64,000 nt of DNA from assembly GCF_001544195.1 (NCBI RefSeq), contig NZ_BCPY01000010.1:1-64000 (forward strand), in the 5' to 3' direction. How positions within the stretch are numbered: position 1 is the first letter of the stretch; every line of letters starts with the position of its first letter. The position numbers and the translations under genes were made by a program. Shown piece after piece: positions 29,028 through 41,190 of this stretch. This stretch comes from Tetragenococcus solitarius NBRC 100494. GTDB taxonomy: Bacteria > Bacillota > Bacilli > Lactobacillales > Enterococcaceae. Under the pieces are notes generated by a model. The model was not told where the DNA came from. It made no database searches and worked only from the letters and a program-made list of their open reading frames with translations.

Positions 29028-30158
29028 ATGAAAGTCACACTAAATCGAACAAGCTTCATGCAACAATTGCAAACAGTACAACGTGCTATCTCAACTAAAA
29101 CAACCATGCCCATTTTGACAGGTGTAAAGATTGATTTATCAAATGATGGCTTAACACTTACAGGCAGTAATGCCGATATTTCAATTGAGTCATTTTTAAG
29201 TTCTGAAGATGAAAAAGCGCAAATGAATATTGAAAATACTGGAAGTATTGTTTTACAAGCACGCTTTTTTAGTGAAATTATCCGACGTTTACCAGAAGAC
29301 CATGTTACTTTAGAAGTTCTAGAAAATAATCAAGTAGAAATTACCTCTGGCAAAGCCAACTTTTTGGTTAATGGATTAGATTCTGAAAGTTATCCACATT
29401 TACCTGCAGTAGATCGGCAAAAAGAAATCCAGCTATCTGCTGACGTATTAAATAAATTGATTAGTGAGACTGTTTTTTCTGTTTCACAACATGAAAGCCG
29501 TCCTATTTTAACGGGAGTTCATTTTACGTTGAAAAATCAACGTTTATTGGCCGTAGCTACTGACTCCCATCGACTTAGTCAACGAATTATTCCTTTAGAA
29601 AATGATGATGAAGAATTCGATATTGTCATTCCAGGAAAAAGTTTGACAGAATTATCGCGTTCTTTAACTGATGAAGAAGATACAGTACAAATTAGTATTA
29701 TGGAAAATCAAGTATTATTTGAAACAAAAACGATGAAATTTTATTCGCGTCTACTTGAAGGAAAATATCCTGACACAGATCGCTTGATTCCTTCTTCTTT
29801 TAATACTGAAATCGAATTTGCTGTCCCAGCTCTTTTATCGGCAATCGAACGGGCTTCTTTATTGTCTCATGAAAGTCGTAACAATATTGTCCGCTTGCAA
29901 ATTGCTAACGATAATGTCGTTTTGCATGGGAATTCACCTGAAGTCGGTAAAGTAGAAGAAGATCTAAAGTATGAAAAAGTTTCTGGAGAACCATTAGAAA
30001 TTTCTTTTAATCCTGATTATATGAAGGATGCTTTACGAGCTTTTGGGGATACAACCATTCGTATTTGCTTTATTTCAGCTGTTCGTCCGTTTACATTAGA
30101 ACCTTCTGAAGGACAAGGAGACTTTTTGCAACTTATTACCCCAGTAAGAACTAATTAA
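29028..30158 (+). CDS. dnaN: DNA polymerase III beta subunit (sliding clamp)
   Basis: Ring-shaped processivity clamp of 376 residues. The three-domain beta fold begins MKVTLNRTSFM and contains the typical TMPILTGVKIDL and SHESRPILTGVHF segments, ending in QLITPVRTN. The ATG at 29028 lies eight bases after AAAGGAG; an upstream GTG at 29019 overlaps that site. A terminator follows it. Confidence 0.97.
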   Translation: MKVTLNRTSFMQQLQTVQRAISTKTTMPILTGVKIDLSNDGLTLTGSNADISIESFLSSEDEKAQMNIENTGSIVLQARFFSEIIRRLPEDHVTLEVLENNQVEITSGKANFLVNGLDSESYPHLPAVDRQKEIQLSADVLNKLISETVFSVSQHESRPILTGVHFTLKNQRLLAVATDSHRLSQRIIPLENDDEEFDIVIPGKSLTELSRSLTDEEDTVQISIMENQVLFETKTMKFYSRLLEGKYPDTDRLIPSSFNTEIEFAVPALLSAIERASLLSHESRNNIVRLQIANDNVVLHGNSPEVGKVEEDLKYEKVSGEPLEISFNPDYMKDALRAFGDTTIRICFISAVRPFTLEPSEGQGDFLQLITPVRTN

Positions 30159-30187
30159 TGAATAGAGTAAAAATAGCTTTTTCCTAT

Positions 30188-30228
30188 GAAGGGCTTAGAA
30201 TCGAATCTAAGCTCTTCTTTTTATTTTG
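30188..30228 (+). terminator. Terminator after dnaN
   Basis: GAAGGGCTTAGA/TCTAAGCTCTTC hairpin followed by TTTTTATTTT. Confidence 0.85.
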
Positions 30229-30285
30229 GATAAAAATTATCTAAATGTATTAAAACTTCTGAGAGTGAAAAATAGACGGATATAT

Positions 30286-30314
30286 TTGTTTTATTTGCTT
30301 AAAAAGGGTATAAT
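30286..30314 (+). promoter_or_regulatory. Promoter of yaaA-recF-gyrB-gyrA
   Basis: TTGTTT, 17 bases, TATAAT. The only strong -10 between the dnaN terminator and yaaA. Confidence 0.65.
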
Positions 30315-30349
30315 ATATGTATATGTCGAAAAGAAAATCGAGGGATAAA

Positions 30350-30589
30350 ATGAAAGAAACCGTCATTTTAAAAACTGAATATATGACACTTGCTCAATTA
30401 CTAAAAGAACTCGATGTCATTTCAAGCGGTGGACAAGCAAAAGGGTATTTACAAGAAAATACTGTTTTTGTAAATGGTGAAATTGAAAACCGTAGAGGAC
30501 GTAAACTTTATGCTGGAACGATGATTGAAATACCTGAAATAGGTACTTTTTTTATGGCAGAAAAGGGTAAAGAAGATGCGTCTGAGTAA
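30350..30589 (+). CDS. yaaA: S4-domain RNA-binding protein YaaA (RlbA)
   Basis: Small protein of 79 residues consisting of one S4 RNA-binding domain (TLAQLLKELDVISSGGQAKGYL, then NGEIENRRGRKL). In Bacillus it is linked to ribosome assembly. The start at 30350 has GAGGGATAAA before it; an earlier ATG at 30317 has none. It overlaps recF by 14 bases, which couples their translation. Confidence 0.92.
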   Translation: MKETVILKTEYMTLAQLLKELDVISSGGQAKGYLQENTVFVNGEIENRRGRKLYAGTMIEIPEIGTFFMAEKGKEDASE

Positions 30590-31697
30590 TCTACATATTA
30601 AAAATTTTCGTAATTACGAAGAATTGATGGTAGATTTTCATAAAAATGTCGTTATTTTTTTGGGCGAAAACGCTCAAGGAAAAACGAATCTTCTTGAAAG
30701 TATTTATACACTAGCTTTAACACGTAGTCATCGTACTCGCAATGAACAAGAACTGATCCAGTGGGAGAAAGAACAAGCCTTTGTTAAAGGAAATGTGCAA
30801 AAAGAATATACAAACGTTCCACTTGAGTTATTTTTAACTAAAAAAGGACGTAAAACAAAAATTAATCATATGGAACAAAAAAAATTATCTAGTTATATTG
30901 GACAATTAAACGTTATTTTGTTTGCACCAGAAGATCTTTCTTTAGTCAAAGGAAGTCCGCAAGTAAGAAGAAAATTTTTAGATATGGAAATCGGCCAAAT
31001 TGACTCTGTTTATCTTTATGAGTCAGCGCAGTATCAGAAAATTTTAAAACAACGTAATCATTATCTAAAACAGCTTGCTGAGCATAAACAAACAGATGAA
31101 TTATATCTGGATATTTTGTCAGAACAATTGATTAGCCACGGCAGTAAGGTTCTTTTTGTTCGTCAACAATTTGTTAAACGTTTGGAATACTGGGCCAACC
31201 AGCTCCATCAAAAAATTAGCCAGTCAAAGGAACAGCTAAAAATTAGTTATCGTTCAAGCGTGTCTGGTGAGTATTGGACTGATGAGCAAACTGTAAAAAA
31301 AGCATACGAACAAGAAATAGAAAAGGTAAGAAATAAAGAGCGATTACGCCAAACGACATTGGTTGGTCCGCATCGAGATGATTTATCTTTTTTAGTCAAT
31401 GAAAAAGATGTTCAAATATTTGGCTCACAAGGACAACAAAGGACAGCTGCTTTAAGTGTGAAACTAGCTGAAATTGATCTGATAAAAGAGGAAACAGGGG
31501 AGTATCCTCTTTTGTTATTAGATGATGTAATGAGTGAATTAGATGATTCTAGGCAACTTCATTTACTAGAAACAATTGAAGGAAAAGTCCAAACTTTTTT
31601 AACAACAACAACATTAAAACAAATAAAAGATAAAATGACTGTTGAACCTGAAATTTTTTATATTAATCAAGGTCAATTAGAAGGAGAAGATGTATAA
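30576..31697 (+). CDS. recF: DNA replication and repair protein RecF
   Basis: SMC-like ATPase of 373 residues that helps load RecA at gaps. Walker A GENAQGKTNLLES lies at about 30-42, the signature FGSQGQQRT near 290 and Walker B LLLLDDVMSELDD near 315. It overlaps yaaA and its stop touches the gyrB start codon. Confidence 0.96.
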   Translation: MRLSNLHIKNFRNYEELMVDFHKNVVIFLGENAQGKTNLLESIYTLALTRSHRTRNEQELIQWEKEQAFVKGNVQKEYTNVPLELFLTKKGRKTKINHMEQKKLSSYIGQLNVILFAPEDLSLVKGSPQVRRKFLDMEIGQIDSVYLYESAQYQKILKQRNHYLKQLAEHKQTDELYLDILSEQLISHGSKVLFVRQQFVKRLEYWANQLHQKISQSKEQLKISYRSSVSGEYWTDEQTVKKAYEQEIEKVRNKERLRQTTLVGPHRDDLSFLVNEKDVQIFGSQGQQRTAALSVKLAEIDLIKEETGEYPLLLLDDVMSELDDSRQLHLLETIEGKVQTFLTTTTLKQIKDKMTVEPEIFYINQGQLEGEDV

Positions 31698-33662
<1,965 letters not shown>

Positions 33663-33688
33663 ATCGTAATCGTAAAGGAGGAAAAACT

Positions 33689-36151
33689 TTGAGAGATCAG
33701 GAAAATCATATTCATGATACCAATTTATCAAGCGAGATGCGTGGGTCCTATATCGATTATGCAATGAGCGTCATTGTAGCTAGAGCTTTACCTGATGTTC
33801 GTGACGGCTTAAAGCCTGTTCATCGGCGAATTTTATATGGGATGAGTGAATTAGGGGTAACTCCTGATAAGCCACACAAAAAATCGGCACGTATTGTCGG
33901 AGATGTCATGGGGAAATATCACCCCCATGGAGATAGCGCAATTTATGATGCTATGGTGAGAATGGCACAATCATTTAGTTACCGTTACATGTTAGTAGAC
34001 GGTCACGGAAACTTTGGCTCTGTAGATGGTGATGGCGCTGCGGCGATGCGTTATACAGAAGCTCGCATGAGCCGTCTATCTGTTGAAATGTTACGTGATC
34101 TTAATAAAGATACCGTTGATTTTATCGGAAACTATGATGATACCGAAAAAGAACCCGAGGTATTACCTGCCCGTTTCCCTAACTTATTGGTTAACGGCAC
34201 GACAGGGATTGCCGTTGGTATGGCAACCAATATTCCTCCGCACAACCTAGGTGAAGTCGTTGCAGCTATCGATCGTTTGATTGAAAATCCAGAAGTAACG
34301 ACAAATGAATTAATGGAAGTATTACCTGGACCAGACTTTCCAACAGGCGGCTTAGTCATGGGAAAATCTGGTATTCGTCGAGCATACGAAACGGGTAAAG
34401 GCACAATTACTGTACGTGGTAAAGTCGAAATTAGCGAAATGGCCAATGGTAAAGAACGTATTTTAGTGACAGAGTTACCTTATATGGTCAATAAAGCCAA
34501 GTTAATTGAGCGGATTTCTGAACTTCATCGAGATAAACGAATCGAAGGAATTACTGATTTACGTGATGAATCTTCGCGTGAAGGTATGCGAATTGTTATT
34601 GATGTAAGACGTGATGTGAGTGCTTCTGTTGTTTTAAATAATCTGTATAAAATGACTTCTTTACAAACTTCATTTGGCTTTAATATGTTAGCTATCGAAA
34701 ATGGCGTACCAAAAATTTTAAATTTAAAGCGAATTTTAGAAGATTACTTAGAGCATCAAAAAAGTGTCATTACACGTCGTACAATTTTTGAAAAACAAAA
34801 AGCTGAAGCACGTGCGCATATTTTAGAAGGTTTACGCATTGCTTTAGATCATATTGATGAAATCATTGCCATTATTCGTGGTTCTGAAACCGACGCACAA
34901 GCAAAAGAAACGATGATGGCTCAATTTAAGTTATCTGACCGTCAAGCCCAAGCAATTTTGGATATGCGGTTACGTCGTTTAACTGGTTTAGAAAGAGATA
35001 AGATTGAGAATGAATATCAAGATTTGTTAAAGCAAATTGAAGATTTAGCAGATATTTTAGCTAGACCAGAACGCGTCGTTGAAATTATTCAAACAGAATT
35101 ACATGACATCGAACAACGTTTTGGTGATAAACGTCGGACAGAACTATTGGTTGGAGAAGTATTAAGTTTAGAAGATGAAGACTTAATTGAAGAAGAAGAA
35201 ATCGTAGTTACCTTAACGAACAATGGCTATATTAAACGAGCTGCTAATAGTGAATTCCGTACACAAAATCGTGGTGGACGCGGCGTACAAGGGATGGGAA
35301 TTCACGATCAGGATTTTGTGACCACTTTAGTCTCTTGTTCTACTCATGATAATTTATTATTTTTCACTAATGCGGGGAAAGTTTATAAAGCAAAAGGATA
35401 TGAAGTACCAGAGTATGGTCGTACGGCAAAAGGAATTCCGGTCATTAATTTCCTAGGAATTGATTCAAATGAACGAATTCAAACTGTCATTGCTCTATCT
35501 AATGATGCTAAAGAGAGAAAGTATCTTTTCTTTACTACAAAATATGGCATTGTAAAACGTACCTCGGTAGAAGCCTTTAAAAATATTCGGAGCAATGGTC
35601 TAATTGCTATCGGTTTAAAAGAACAAGATGAACTAGTTAATGTTTTAAGTACTAGCGGCGATGACGTAATGGTTATTGGTACTCATAATGGTTACTCTGT
35701 CACCTTTAAAGAAGCAGCTGTGCGAGATATGGGACGGACAGCCAGCGGTGTTCGAGGGATTCGTTTAAGACCGGAAGATTATGTGATCGGAGCTTCCGTT
35801 ATAAAAGAAGGCGAAGAAGTCTTAGTTATTACTGAAAAAGGTTACGGCAAGCGTACCGCAGTTGATCAATATCCAGTCAAAGGTCGTGGCGGTAAAGGAA
35901 TTAAGACAGCCAATATTACCGAAAAAAATGGTCCTCTAGCGGGATTAACCACTGTTTCTGGCAACGAAGATATTATGTTGATCACTGACAAGGGTGTTAT
36001 CATTCGTTTCCATGTTGAGGATATTTCTCAAACAGGACGAGCTACATTGGGTGTTCGTTTGATGAAAATGGAAGATCATTCAAGAGTTGTTACTATGGCA
36101 ACAGTGGATGATGAAGAGTTGGAAAAAATTGAGGGGCCTATAAAAGAGTAA
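33689..36151 (+). CDS. gyrA: DNA gyrase subunit A
   Basis: Breakage-reunion subunit, 820 residues. The catalytic Tyr lies in [11 protein letters not shown], and the C-terminal beta-pinwheel carries the GyrA box region [11 protein letters not shown]. The quinolone-determining loop reads [17 protein letters not shown], with the Ser and Asp of susceptible enzymes. The start is TTG at 33689 after AAAGGAGGAAAAACT; the alternative start codons nearby lack such a site. It lies in one operon with gyrB. Confidence 0.97.
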   Translation: MRDQENHIHDTNLSSEMRGSYIDYAMSVIVARALPDVRDGLKPVHRRILYGMSELGVTPDKPHKKSARIVGDVMGKYHPHGDSAIYDAMVRMAQSFSYRYMLVDGHGNFGSVDGDGAAAMRYTEARMSRLSVEMLRDLNKDTVDFIGNYDDTEKEPEVLPARFPNLLVNGTTGIAVGMATNIPPHNLGEVVAAIDRLIENPEVTTNELMEVLPGPDFPTGGLVMGKSGIRRAYETGKGTITVRGKVEISEMANGKERILVTELPYMVNKAKLIERISELHRDKRIEGITDLRDESSREGMRIVIDVRRDVSASVVLNNLYKMTSLQTSFGFNMLAIENGVPKILNLKRILEDYLEHQKSVITRRTIFEKQKAEARAHILEGLRIALDHIDEIIAIIRGSETDAQAKETMMAQFKLSDRQAQAILDMRLRRLTGLERDKIENEYQDLLKQIEDLADILARPERVVEIIQTELHDIEQRFGDKRRTELLVGEVLSLEDEDLIEEEEIVVTLTNNGYIKRAANSEFRTQNRGGRGVQGMGIHDQDFVTTLVSCSTHDNLLFFTNAGKVYKAKGYEVPEYGRTAKGIPVINFLGIDSNERIQTVIALSNDAKERKYLFFTTKYGIVKRTSVEAFKNIRSNGLIAIGLKEQDELVNVLSTSGDDVMVIGTHNGYSVTFKEAAVRDMGRTASGVRGIRLRPEDYVIGASVIKEGEEVLVITEKGYGKRTAVDQYPVKGRGGKGIKTANITEKNGPLAGLTTVSGNEDIMLITDKGVIIRFHVEDISQTGRATLGVRLMKMEDHSRVVTMATVDDEELEKIEGPIKE

Positions 36152-36191
36152 TTGTTTTTCAGATAGGGTTAAAATATTGGTTTTATTTGTA

Positions 36192-36237
36192 AAAAATCAA
36201 CAAAAGTATAAAATCAAAAAACTTTTGTTGATTTTTT
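36192..36237 (+). terminator. Terminator after gyrA
   Basis: AAAAATCAACAAAAGT/ACTTTTGTTGATTTTTT long stem with T tail, about 40 bases after the gyrA stop. Confidence 0.88.
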
Positions 36238-36286
36238 GCGTATTTAAGTATGTACAACAAATTCTAAATAATCAAGGCGAAATATC

Positions 36287-36315
36287 TTGCGTATCAAGAC
36301 AAATAAGTGTATAAT
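36287..36315 (+). promoter_or_regulatory. Promoter of the rpsF-ssb-rpsR operon
   Basis: TTGCGT, 17 bases, TATAAT preceded by TG. Transcription would start near 36322. Confidence 0.7.
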
Positions 36316-36321
36316 TTCACT

Positions 36322-36397
36322 TCGTGAGTAGTCTTAAAGGACAACTCTCTCTGCTCCTGGAAAAAGGGGCCAAAGACCACAGGGAGGTGAAAAATCA
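36322..36397 (+). promoter_or_regulatory. Structured rpsF leader, candidate S6:S18 autoregulatory element
   Basis: A 76-base leader in which CTCCTGG (about 36354) can pair with CCACAGGGAG, which includes the rpsF ribosome site GGGAGG. GTCTT and AAGAC can add an enclosing helix. Firmicute rpsF operons are known to carry an S6:S18-binding leader; I infer it here from position and the masked ribosome site, without a covariance match. Confidence 0.55.
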
Positions 36398-36697
36398 ATG
36401 GAAAATACGAAGTATGAAATCTTGTACATCATTCGTCCTGACATTGATGAAGAAGCAAAAACAGCTTTAGTAGAACGTTTTGACGCTGTTATCACTGATA
36501 ACGGAGCTGAAGTCATTGAATCTAAAGACTGGGAAAAACGTCGCTTTGCGTACGAAATGAACGGTTACCGTGAAGGAATCTATCACATCGTTAACGTTTC
36601 TTCTCCATCAACTGCAGACGCGGTTAACGAATTTAACCGTCTTGCAAGAATCAACAACGATATCATTCGTCATATGATTGTCAAAGAAGAAGAATAA
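36398..36697 (+). CDS. rpsF: Ribosomal protein S6
   Basis: Small-subunit protein of 99 residues that binds with S18 to the central domain of 16S rRNA. It begins with the usual [17 protein letters not shown] and contains [21 protein letters not shown]. First gene of the S6-SSB-S18 operon. Confidence 0.97.
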   Translation: MENTKYEILYIIRPDIDEEAKTALVERFDAVITDNGAEVIESKDWEKRRFAYEMNGYREGIYHIVNVSSPSTADAVNEFNRLARINNDIIRHMIVKEEE

Positions 36698-36738
36698 CGC
36701 GTTTCACACGAAACGACAACGATGAGGAGATGGTAAAT

Positions 36739-37233
36739 TTGATTAACAACGTTGTACTAGTAGGAAGATTGACAAAAGACCCTGATTTACGTTACACATC
36801 CAATGGAGTAGCAGTTGCGACTTTTACTTTAGCCATAAATCGTACTTTTACGAATCAAAATGGTGAAAGAGAAGCAGATTTTATTAACTGCGTTATCTGG
36901 AGAAAAGCAGCAGAAAATCTGGCAAATTTAGGACGCAAAGGTGCACTTATTGGCGCTACTGGAAGAATTCAGACAAGAAATTACGAAAACCAACAAGGAC
37001 AACGTGTTTTTGTGACTGAAGTTGTAGCAGATAATTTCCAAATGTTAGAACCTCGTTCTGTCAGCGAGCAACGTCGTTCTTCTGAAGGAAATGACTCCGG
37101 TAATAATCAATCGAACTTTGGGAACAATTACAATCAAAAACAAACATCTCAAACACCTAATTTTGATCGTGATAATGCCGATCCTTTCGGCGGATCATCG
37201 ATTGATATTTCAGATGATGACTTACCATTCTAA
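36739..37233 (+). CDS. ssb: Single-stranded DNA-binding protein
   Basis: OB-fold ssDNA-binding protein of 164 residues when started at TTG 36739 ([20 protein letters not shown]), the form usual in the family. GAGGAG lies nine bases upstream; the ATG at 36730 directly abuts that site. The C-terminal half is Gln/Asn/Gly-rich and disordered and ends in the acidic partner-binding tip DDDLPF. Confidence 0.96.
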   Translation: MINNVVLVGRLTKDPDLRYTSNGVAVATFTLAINRTFTNQNGEREADFINCVIWRKAAENLANLGRKGALIGATGRIQTRNYENQQGQRVFVTEVVADNFQMLEPRSVSEQRRSSEGNDSGNNQSNFGNNYNQKQTSQTPNFDRDNADPFGGSSIDISDDDLPF

Positions 37234-37257
37234 CAAATTTGATAGGAGGGAAATAGA

Positions 37258-37497
37258 ATGGCTCAACAAAGAAGAGGCGGACGTAGACGTCGTAAAGTAG
37301 ACTATCTTGCAGCAAACCACATTGAACATGTAGACTATAAAGATGTTGAATTATTAAAAAGATTTATCTCAGAGCGTGGTAAAATCTTACCTCGTCGTGT
37401 AACAGGTACAGGAGCAAAAAATCAACGTAAATTGACAATTGCTATTAAACGTGCACGTATTATGGGATTACTTCCATTTGTAAGTGAAGAATCTTAA
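37258..37497 (+). CDS. rpsR: Ribosomal protein S18
   Basis: A 79-residue basic protein that pairs with S6 on the ribosome. The core is [31 protein letters not shown] in family order, ending in [24 protein letters not shown] precedes the ATG. Last gene of its operon, followed by a terminator. Confidence 0.97.
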   Translation: MAQQRRGGRRRRKVDYLAANHIEHVDYKDVELLKRFISERGKILPRRVTGTGAKNQRKLTIAIKRARIMGLLPFVSEES

Positions 37498-37502
37498 AAA
37501 AT

Positions 37503-37538
37503 GACCCGGATGACATTTTTGTCATTCGGTTTTTTTAT
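37503..37538 (+). terminator. Terminator after rpsR
   Basis: ACCCGGATGAC/GTCATTCGGTTT hairpin with seven T. Confidence 0.88.
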
Positions 37539-37682
37539 CAACTGCTTTATTTTGTAAATCGCATAAATAAACTGTTTATGATAAAATAAAAAATAAGTGG
37601 ATATGTTCAGTTAAAATTTTAGAACAGTTGAAGTAGTTATTCAATTTTACTGGTTGGATTTAGATTATAAGGGGCCTTGGCT

Positions 37683-39137
37683 ATGACTGTAATCGGCATT
37701 ATTTCTTTAGATAATTATGATGATATCATTGATAAAATGGACGATAAGAATATTTCATTACTAAATACTTTGGTTACGACAATGATTTCTGATTGGGCAA
37801 ACGAATATCGGATTTTTTATAAACGTGTAAATACGGATCGTTATTTTTTTGTTGCTAGCATGGACGAATTACAACAAATCAAAGAAAAACAGTTTGATAT
37901 TTTGCAACGATTAAAAGAATCAAACATCAATAGTGAATTTATACTGACGATGAGTATGGGAATTGCCTATGGCCATGGTTCAATGGAAAAAGTGGGCGAA
38001 GTTGCTCAAAACAACCTAGACATGGCTTTAGCAAGAGGCGGCGATCAAGTTGTGTTAAAAGATGCCGACTCACAAGCAAAACCCCAGTTTTTTGGTGGCC
38101 AAACAGAAGGAACGATTCGTCGAACGCGTACACGCTCACGAGCCATGAGTGCTTCGTTAAAAAAGATTTTTTCAGAAAATAAAAAGATTTTCATTATGGG
38201 ACATCGTTATCCTGACATGGACGCAATTGGCAGTGCGTTTGGTGTGGCTGCTTTAGCTCAGTTTAATCAAAAAGAAAGCTATGTAATTATTGAACAAGAA
38301 GAAGTCACTGAAGATACCCAGCGTTGTTTAGAAGAAATAAGCAAACATCCAGAAATAGCCAAATTAATTATTTCTGGGCAACAAGCATTAGAACATATTG
38401 ACGAGAACAGTGTTTTAGTTATGGTCGATTACAATCGTCCTGCACTTTCGATTTCAAAAGAAGTCTTTGATGCCTTTGATAAAATAATGATCATTGATCA
38501 TCATCGTCGTGGCGAAGAATTTCCTGAGCGTCCGTTATTAACTTACATTGAGCCGGCTGCTTCTTCTGCTAGTGAATTAGTAGCTGAAATCATCCAATTT
38601 CAATCGAATAAAAGAAAAAAAGTATCAAAATTTATTGCTAGCTTATTATTGTCAGGCATTTATGTTGATACAAAAAGTTTTTTTACTCGAACGACAGCTC
38701 AGACTTTCCATGTAGCCAGTTATTTAAAAAATCATGGAGCCGATCTTTCATTGGTGCGATATCTGTTAAGCTCAGATTTAAATTCTTATTTGCAAATGAG
38801 CGAATTAGTCTCTCGCAGTGAATATGTAACTAAAAATATTGTTGTGGCAGTAGCTTCTGAAAATGAAACTTATGATAATGTCACAGCTTCAAAAGCAGCT
38901 GATACATTACTATCAATGAATGACATTGAAGCAGCTTTTGTTATCACTAGCCAACTTGAAGATGAAATTACTATTAATGCTCGCAGTTCTGGTGGTGTAA
39001 ACGTCCAACGGGTGATGGAAAAGCTTGGCGGCGGAGGGCATTTTAGTAATGCTGCGACGCAGATCAAAGGAAAGTCGCTCGAAAAAGTACGGAAAATGTT
39101 AATTAACGAGTTAAAACAATTAGATGATAAGGAGTGA
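37683..39137 (+). CDS. gdpP: N-terminally truncated c-di-AMP phosphodiesterase GdpP
   Basis: Hydrolyses cyclic di-AMP. The family is normally about 655 residues: two membrane segments, PAS, degenerate GGDEF, DHH, DHHA1. Here only 484 residues exist, beginning at the GGDEF domain (MTVIGIISLDNYDD). DHH motifs are intact: GHRYPDMDAIGS, MVDYNRP, IIDHHRRG, and DHHA1 GGGGHFSNAAT near the end. The 185 bases up to rpsR hold a terminator and no trace of the missing 170 residues; an in-frame stop precedes the start. The ATG lies eight bases after AAGGGG. The enzyme should be soluble and freed of its PAS/membrane sensing. It is followed nine bases later by rplI. Confidence 0.9.
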   Translation: MTVIGIISLDNYDDIIDKMDDKNISLLNTLVTTMISDWANEYRIFYKRVNTDRYFFVASMDELQQIKEKQFDILQRLKESNINSEFILTMSMGIAYGHGSMEKVGEVAQNNLDMALARGGDQVVLKDADSQAKPQFFGGQTEGTIRRTRTRSRAMSASLKKIFSENKKIFIMGHRYPDMDAIGSAFGVAALAQFNQKESYVIIEQEEVTEDTQRCLEEISKHPEIAKLIISGQQALEHIDENSVLVMVDYNRPALSISKEVFDAFDKIMIIDHHRRGEEFPERPLLTYIEPAASSASELVAEIIQFQSNKRKKVSKFIASLLLSGIYVDTKSFFTRTTAQTFHVASYLKNHGADLSLVRYLLSSDLNSYLQMSELVSRSEYVTKNIVVAVASENETYDNVTASKAADTLLSMNDIEAAFVITSQLEDEITINARSSGGVNVQRVMEKLGGGGHFSNAATQIKGKSLEKVRKMLINELKQLDDKE

Positions 39138-39146
39138 AAGACAAAG

Positions 39147-39599
39147 ATGAAGGTTATTTTCTTACAAGATGTAAAAGGTAAAGGAAAAGCAGGAGATATT
39201 AAAGACGTACCTAATGGGTATGCCCAAAATTATCTTTTTAAAAATAATTTAGCTAAAGAAGCAAGTCAAAAAAATATAGCTGTAATGCGCGGAAAAAAAC
39301 AAGCAAAAGAAAAAGAAGAAGCGGAAAATTTACAAGAAGCCCAAAAATTAAAAAGTTATTTAGAAGATGAAAATACAGTAGTAGAAATTAAAGCCAAAGC
39401 TGGTGAAGATGGACGATTGTTTGGTTCAGTACCTTCTAAGCAAATCGTCCAAGGTTTAAAAAAACAATTTGATATCAAAGTTGATAAGCGGAAGATTGAA
39501 TTAAAAGAACCCATTCGTACAATGGGATTTACCAACGTTCCTGTGAAGTTACACCCAGAAGTGACAGCCACGATTAAGGTGCATGTAGTAGAAGAATAA
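39147..39599 (+). CDS. rplI: Ribosomal protein L9
   Basis: A 150-residue large-subunit protein. The N-terminal domain [20 protein letters not shown], a long connecting helix rich in Lys and Glu (about 40-75) and the C-terminal RNA-binding domain are all present. It lies directly after gdpP, as in relatives, and is followed by its own terminator. Confidence 0.97.
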   Translation: MKVIFLQDVKGKGKAGDIKDVPNGYAQNYLFKNNLAKEASQKNIAVMRGKKQAKEKEEAENLQEAQKLKSYLEDENTVVEIKAKAGEDGRLFGSVPSKQIVQGLKKQFDIKVDKRKIELKEPIRTMGFTNVPVKLHPEVTATIKVHVVEE

Positions 39600-39601
39600 A
39601 A

Positions 39602-39640
39602 AAGGCAGATCTGAAATGATCGGATCTGTCTTATGTTTTT
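39602..39640 (+). terminator. Terminator after rplI
   Basis: AAGGCAGATC/GATCTGTCTT with an 11-base loop, then ATGTTTTT. Confidence 0.8.
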
Positions 39641-39688
39641 AGAAAAATTGTTAATAGGGGTTAAAACGAAGTATTTAGGAGAAAAATT

Positions 39689-41053
39689 ATGAATGAAGTT
39701 TGGCAAGATCGTATCCCACCACAAGATATAGAAGCAGAACAAGCTGTATTGGGTGCAATTTTTCTTGATCCAGATGCGATTATAGAAGCAATGGAACTAC
39801 TAGAACCTAGTAGTTTTTACCGCAGAAGCCACCAAATTATTTTTCAGTGTATGTTTCAGTTAAACGAGCGAAATGAAGCCATTGATTTAATCACTTTAAA
39901 AGCTGAAATTGAAAAAAGTAATTCTTTAGAAGATGTAGGCGGTATTAGTTATTTAACGGAGTTAAGTCAGGTTTCGCCTACTTCATCAAGTGTTTCTTAT
40001 TATGCAAAAATTGTGGATGATAAGGCAACACTACGCCAGTTAATTCAAACAGCTAATAAAATTGTAACGTCTGGTTTTGAGCAGAAAGAAAATGTTCAAG
40101 AAATTGTTGAAGATGCTGAAAAAAGCATTTTAGAAGTTTCTGAAAAGAGAAATAGCAACGGCTTCCAATCCATTGCTGACGTGTTGAATCAAACAATTGA
40201 AAACATTGACCAATTGGCACAAAATAATGAAGAAATTACCGGTTTACCTACTGGCTATCAAGCTTTAGATAAAATGACAGCGGGTTTACAAAAAGATGAA
40301 TTGTTAATCATTGCAGCTCGTCCAGCAGTCGGGAAAACAGCATTTGCTTTAAATATTGCACAAAATGTCGGCACAAAAACAGATAATACGGTAGCTATTT
40401 TTAGTTTAGAAATGGGAGCCGAGTCGCTAGTTAGCCGGATGCTTTGTGCAGAAGGCTCCATTGATGCGAGTCATTTGCGTACTGGACAATTAACTGATGA
40501 AGAGTGGCGTAATTTGATTGTGGCAATGGGAAGCTTATCTAAGGCAAGTATTTATATAGATGATACGCCAGGAATTAAAGTTTCTGAAATCCGTGCTCGT
40601 TGCCGTAAGTTAGCACAAGAAAAAGGAAACTTAGGACTTATTTTAATTGATTATTTGCAATTAATTGAAGGTTCCGGAAGAGAGAGTAGACAACAAGAGG
40701 TATCAGAAATTTCTCGACAATTGAAAAAACTAGCAAAAGAATTAAATGTACCTGTTGTAGCTCTTTCACAGTTATCTCGTAGTGTTGAACAAAGGCAAGA
40801 TAAACGTCCAGTTTTAAGTGATATACGGGAATCTGGTTCGATTGAACAAGATGCGGATATTGTTGCCTTTTTGTATCGTGACGATTATTATCAACGTGAG
40901 AATGATGAAGAGGAAGAAGAAGCGGGTAATGACAATGTGATTGAAGTTATTATCGAAAAAAATCGGAATGGTGCACGAGGGACAGTAGAATTATTGTTTA
41001 TCAAAGAATACAATAAATTTTCATCGCTTTCGCCGCGGACGCCTTTTGAGTAA
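39689..41053 (+). CDS. dnaB: Replicative DNA helicase DnaB (DnaC in Bacillus)
   Basis: Hexameric fork helicase of 454 residues. The N-terminal collar domain (PPQDIEAEQAVLGAIFLD) is followed by the RecA-like motor with Walker A AARPAVGKTAFALNIA and Walker B LGLILIDYLQLI, then RQQEVSEISRQLKKLAKEL. A C-terminal EKNRNGARG motif is present. Ribosome site TTAGGAGAAAAATT. Confidence 0.97.
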   Translation: MNEVWQDRIPPQDIEAEQAVLGAIFLDPDAIIEAMELLEPSSFYRRSHQIIFQCMFQLNERNEAIDLITLKAEIEKSNSLEDVGGISYLTELSQVSPTSSSVSYYAKIVDDKATLRQLIQTANKIVTSGFEQKENVQEIVEDAEKSILEVSEKRNSNGFQSIADVLNQTIENIDQLAQNNEEITGLPTGYQALDKMTAGLQKDELLIIAARPAVGKTAFALNIAQNVGTKTDNTVAIFSLEMGAESLVSRMLCAEGSIDASHLRTGQLTDEEWRNLIVAMGSLSKASIYIDDTPGIKVSEIRARCRKLAQEKGNLGLILIDYLQLIEGSGRESRQQEVSEISRQLKKLAKELNVPVVALSQLSRSVEQRQDKRPVLSDIRESGSIEQDADIVAFLYRDDYYQRENDEEEEEAGNDNVIEVIIEKNRNGARGTVELLFIKEYNKFSSLSPRTPFE

Positions 41054-41082
41054 AATTACACCTATACCAATTTGTCTGAATG

Positions 41083-41132
41083 AAAAATAGTTGCAAGTTT
41101 TTTTATTTTAAAAAAAGCTTGCAACTATTTTT
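41083..41132 (+). terminator. Terminator after dnaB
   Basis: AAAAATAGTTGCAAG/CTTGCAACTATTTTT with T tail. Confidence 0.88.
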
Positions 41133-41190
41133 GTAAGCTTGTATTGTATTTATATACAACAATACCAATTTTTATGAGAGGCGTATATAA

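Noticed and set aside
36705-36720. Fourth parS candidate GTTTCACACGAAAC between rpsF and ssb
   Set aside because: Two mismatches at the central bases break the palindrome core.
39356-39742. 128-residue antisense ORF across rplI and the dnaB start
   Set aside because: It opposes two certain genes and lacks a ribosome site. The same applies to the other antisense frames, for example 995-1339 and 14414-14782.
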